A stretch of DNA of 64,000 bases from Tachypleus tridentatus. Lineage: Eukaryota > Arthropoda > Merostomata > Xiphosura > Limulidae. The notes under the pieces are model-generated. The model saw only the letters and a program-made list of their open reading frames with translations. It was not told where the DNA came from and searched no databases. Position 1 is the stretch's first letter, and each line of letters opens with the position of its first letter. Position numbers and translations under genes: made by a program. Shown here piece after piece: positions 60,540 to 64,000 of the stretch. Location of the stretch: positions 34,275,771 through 34,339,770 of the forward strand of contig NW_027467782.1 in NCBI RefSeq assembly GCF_004210375.1, in the 5' to 3' direction.

Positions 60540-61515
60540 GGAAATTATTAAAATATTATATGAAATATTTCTATTATCTATCCAGAGACACGCTTTATTA
60601 GTATAGAAGAATTAAAAGAAAATCTCACTAAGCTCATAAAGAAATAACAGGATTTTTATATTAAGATTAATATACAAAACACAAATCAATTAGAAATCAG
60701 TTTGAAAGAGAAGCAGTTTTTGTTACACGTTTGATAATCATACTGACCACCAGGTTGAGCTGATACGAGCCAATTTGAATATTGTAATAATAAAGCAAAT
60801 TATATTTCATTAATGGTTATAATTTTTAAATAATGTGCTTAGATTGTTCCAATTAAAGTAAAAACGGGAGAATAAATAAGAAAGGCATTCAAAAAATTTT
60901 GAAGAAAGGAAACAACAAAACAATTGAAACTCATAAAGGAACATATTTTATTAGTAAAACATTGATTTAATAATCGGAATGTTTATAGGTTTATATCTGA
61001 AAAGGATGTTAAATCTTTCATTGTTGAAATATTTAATAGAACTTAAAAAAAGAAAATGGGTAAATATTTTTCTGCTAGTCCTATAAGGAAACTGTTTGAT
61101 GTTTTAGATATATTAATAAAAATATAATAATTCATCTAGTAGATTAGTTTATATGACTCCAAATGAAGCAAGTAGAAATGAAAATGAAAGTAAAATATTT
61201 AATAATTTATATACCCTAAAATTAATTCCTACTTCTCGATAAAAGTTGATGATAAGGCTAGAATTTCTAAAGGAAAAAAGGTATATTCAAACATGGATAA
61301 TTAATAAATTTTACAGAGGAGGTGTTTTTTATAAGAGAAATCTTGTCAACAGCTCCAATAACTTATATAATTAAAGATCCAAATGATGAAAAAATTGAAA
61401 ATGTTTGTACAAGCTATAATAACTGAAATATGATAAGAAAGATAAAATTTATAAGGTATAACAATAGTTTTAAAAAGGGCGATAAAGTATTTGTAAAATG
61501 GTTAGGATTAATTTA
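60540..61515 (+). pseudogene. Polinton integrase remnant with chromodomain trace
   Basis: Pieces in order: RNQFERE, IETHKGTYFISKT (around a catalytic region), SFIVEIFNRT, KKKMGKYFSASPIRKLFDVL, YMTPNEASRNENESKIFNNL, then VDDKARISKGKKVYS, FTEEVFFIREIL and TYIIKDPNDEKIE. Near 61480-61500 KKGDKVFVKWLG resembles the start of the C-terminal chromodomain. Several stops and shifts disable it. Confidence 0.8.
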
Positions 61516-61649
61516 ATTATTAAATTGATGTTGCAACTACTTTTCAACGTTTATTTATTTTCAATTTTAATATTTTTACGTCATTTCTTTAAATCGGGTT
61601 TGCAGGGATTTTCTTGGTATTATATACGTAATTTTTCTTTCTTCTGTTG

Positions 61650-61905
61650 AGGACTCGGCATGTCTAGGTGGTTATGGCGCTTGAATCATAATCTGAAGTC
61701 GCGGGTTTGAATCCCACTCACACCAAACATCCTCGTTCTTTCGGCTGTTGATGTGTTATAATGTTATGGTCAATTCCACTTTTCTTTGGAAAAAGAGATG
61801 GCGATGGGTGTTGATGACTAGCTGCTTCCCCCTCTAGTCTTACACAGCTGAATTTGGGATGAAGTTACGGATGATTGGCACAGATAGTCCTAGTAGAAAA
61901 TTCTC
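61650..61905 (+). mobile_element. Old SINE family 1 copy
   Basis: Head CTCGGCATGTCTAGGTGGTT, TCATAATCTGAAGTCGCGGG, B box GGTTTGAATCCC, then CACCAAACATCCTCG and TTGATGACTAGCTGC body and GGCACAGATAGTCC tail. Strong divergence from the neighbouring copy at 61956 shows independent insertions of different ages. Confidence 0.75.
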
Positions 61906-61955
61906 AAAATGATTTTCATATCTGAGATTCTAACAAGTGTTTTATTGAATTAACA

Positions 61956-62221
61956 GGCCCGGCATGGCCTAGCGCGTAAGGCGTGCGACTCGTAATCCGA
62001 GGGTCGCGGGTTCGCGCCCGCGTCGCGCTAAACATGCTCGCCCTCCCAGCCGTGGGGGTGTATAATGTGACGGTCAATCCCACTATTCGTTGTTAAAGAG
62101 TAGCCCAAGAGTTGGCGGTGGGTGGTGATGACTAGCTGCCTTCCCTCTAGTCTTACACTGCTAAATTAGAGACGGCTAGCACAGATAGCCCTCGAGTAGC
62201 TTTGTGCGAAATTACAAAACA
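61956..62221 (+). mobile_element. SINE family 1, young full-length copy
   Basis: Head GGCCCGGCATGGCCTAGCGC, intact B box (GGTTCGCGCCC), complete body and tail. A perfect 12-bp target-site duplication, ATTGAATTAACA, lies at 61944-61955 and 62222-62233. It splits the Polinton remnant between integrase and polymerase. Confidence 0.95.
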
Positions 62222-62233
62222 ATTGAATTAACA

Positions 62234-62897
62234 TTGCATTTTTGAGTTCTATTATTTATGCTTAAAATAAATTCGAGGAACTTATTTAAATTATATTCTA
62301 TAACTACTTTCTAAAGTTTCATTTTTTCTTTTTATTATATTTCTTATCATTATTTTTAATTAAACTATTTAACGTTTTTTATCTATTCAAACATTTTACA
62401 TGCTCTAATTTTTCGTGGTGCTCTTTGCATTTTCCACGTAATTTTTCGTTTCTATTGAATTTATTTTTTTAAGTCAGTTCAACTTATAAATAGTTACAGA
62501 TACTTCTAACAAAAGAGAATATTTCAAATGTTTATCTCTCTCTAAATGATAATAAAATAGTGAAATATTTCTATTATCGGAATATGGCAGTTTTATTAAT
62601 TAATCAAAGTAAATAATGTTATATTTTATTTTGTGATAAGGTATCTTGCTTTCGTTACTGAAATAATAAAATAGATCATTATTACCAAAAGTCCTAATTT
62701 GACACATTCAACAGAACCTTTGTGCTGCAGTCATTAATAAAATTTATTTTATCAATAAAAATGCTTCTAAAGAAATCGAGAAAAGTAAAATGTGTATTGT
62801 TTGAAAAAAATGAAAAATTCCCAAAACTAACTTAATAAAAATAATAAAATCAAAGATGCCTTTACATCCTGATGTATTAAATGTATAAGTGATTATT
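62234..62897. other. AT-rich spacer within the Polinton
   Basis: No coding similarity seen. Confidence 0.4.
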
Positions 62898-64000
62898 ATA
62901 AAACTAAAATGAGCAGTCAATGTAAATGCGTTGAACGAGCTGTTAAAACGCATTTGGAAAAACTTGATAGAGTTGAAATTATTTGATGGACGAAGAGGAT
63001 ATAGATATTATTTTAAATTTGGAAAATATTATTTAATGAACTTCCTTATCTATGAGAATAAAAGAAAAATGTTTAATAGAGATCATAAGTTTCAAATAGA
63101 GCTAACTGTTAAACCTAAGAAACCTTGACAGAAACAAATGAAGTGTGACGTATGTTCAAAATATCACGAATCGTTAAAAGGTTCATAATATATCGAATTA
63201 TCTAAAAATATACAATGTTAACAGCGTAAGTCAAATATTAAAAATGAAGATCAAATATGCTTCATATATTGCATATCACTATTTTTATATCAGGAAAGAG
63301 AGAAATTCATCCAGAATGAGCTAGTGATTATAATAAATCAGACCAAGTGAAAGCTATTAAAGAAATGTTTAATTCCCTTGTTGCTAGAAATGATATTCCA
63401 AAACGTGAAAATAAAATGAATATGTCAGTAAACATGTACAGTCATAATTAATAATGCATTGATAATCATTTATATATAAAAGATAAACCTTCGGCTATAT
63501 GACAGGTTTCAACATCAATGCATGTTATTGTTTTATCAAAGATTTATATTGGTTAATTAGAAGTCTAGAAACAAAGCAAGTAAGAAAAATACATTCATGT
63601 GATAGATGTCTCCAGGATTTTTATTCAGACGTTATACTGAAGAAACACAAAGAGGACTGTAAAAAAAAAAGAAAGCTATGAATGTTGAAATACACTTAAA
63701 AAGATTCAGTTATAAAGTTTAAGAATATAAATAGTTCACTAAGAGTTCCTTTTGTTACATATATATATTTACTTATTATGAATGCTAACAATAAAATAGA
63801 CTGATGCATGAAATCTAGACTCTTCTGAGAGTTATAGCAATGTTTATTTAAAATATAAATATATGTGTTTTTGTTATTATATCAAGTGTGCTCTTGGGCA
63901 TTACAATGATCCTGTAGTTTATAGAAGACAGTTGTTAATAACACTGTTCAAATACATGGACTGATTGGTTGCCTTAGGAAGAAATAGAAGAGATAGAAAC
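62898..64000 (+). pseudogene. Polinton DNA polymerase B, N-terminal part, decayed
   Basis: Fragments in order on the + strand are FDGRRGYRYYFKFGKYY, YIELSKNIQC with NIKNEDQICF (about 63190-63290), and the clearest block CYCFIKDLYWLIRSLETKQV (about 63520-63590). That block runs into SCDRCLQDFYSDVILKKHKE, a CxxC...H...C zinc-finger-like segment typical of these polymerases. Then SLRVPFVTYIYLL (about 63737-63775) stands where the exonuclease I motif normally has an acidic pair, which is lost. YIKCALGHYNDPVVYR follows near 63883. The polymerase would continue beyond the window. Assignment of the first fragment is uncertain. Confidence 0.7.

Larger units (their letters stand above)
60110..64000 (+). 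mobile_element. Decayed Maverick/Polinton, truncated by the window end
   Basis: Remnants of three gene types typical of Mavericks lie on the + strand: a PLA2-like domain, a retroviral-type integrase and a protein-primed DNA polymerase B. All contain stops or lost catalytic residues. Two SINEs later inserted at 61650 and 61956. No terminal inverted repeat was found on the left, and the right end lies outside the window. Confidence 0.75.

Overview
The window is eukaryotic, AT-rich and repeat-dominated. Coding sequence occurs only as short GT-AG exons lost among transposon remnants. Three tRNA-headed SINE families with a shared tail (typical bodies end in 'GCTAGCACAGATAGCCCTCG' and 'AGCTTTGTGCGAAATT'), a peritrophin-type chitin-binding gene and a Tudor exon of SMN type point to an arthropod. 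From memory of similar interspersed repeats I favour a chelicerate, most likely a horseshoe crab; this is inference, not proof.

Layout. 1-21632 is one uninterrupted satellite array built from a ~40-bp unit. Blocks of units flip orientation about 29 times, and paired blocks form a higher-order repeat of roughly 1.1-2.2 kb (about 1.8 kb in the distal half). 21975-22207 is a Tudor-domain exon very like SMN, only ~340 bp from the satellite edge. 22208-29788 is non-coding with one SINE. 29789-45133 holds four phase-compatible + strand exons of a gene I cannot name. Its 10.6-kb intron carries a Tc1/mariner remnant, a ~53-bp minisatellite, a 43-bp tandem repeat, an undescribed ~1.4-kb dispersed repeat (second copy in the next intron) and a 5'-truncated RT/RNase H LINE with a SINE inserted in it. 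A near-complete but dead Tc1 element (45162-46350) follows the last exon.

46351-52100 contains T-rich DNA, a 500-N assembly gap (48550-49049) and a decayed minus-strand Ty3/gypsy pol whose order is integrase, then RT, then RNase H. A short candidate exon lies at 52859-52956, followed by three SINEs from three tRNA-headed families. 56921-58292 is a complete small gene: TATA box, untranslated first exon, three coding exons and poly(A) signal. It encodes a 142-residue secreted protein with one six-cysteine chitin-binding type-2 domain. 58935 to the end is a graveyard of a Penelope-like RT fragment and a decayed Maverick/Polinton (PLA2-like domain, integrase with chromodomain remnant, protein-primed DNA polymerase B N-terminus running off the window), interrupted by two SINEs.

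The genes do not form a pathway. The main interest is structural: the inverted-block satellite, the LINE tail shared by three SINE families, the copia-like domain order in a gypsy-type element, and the new dispersed repeat.
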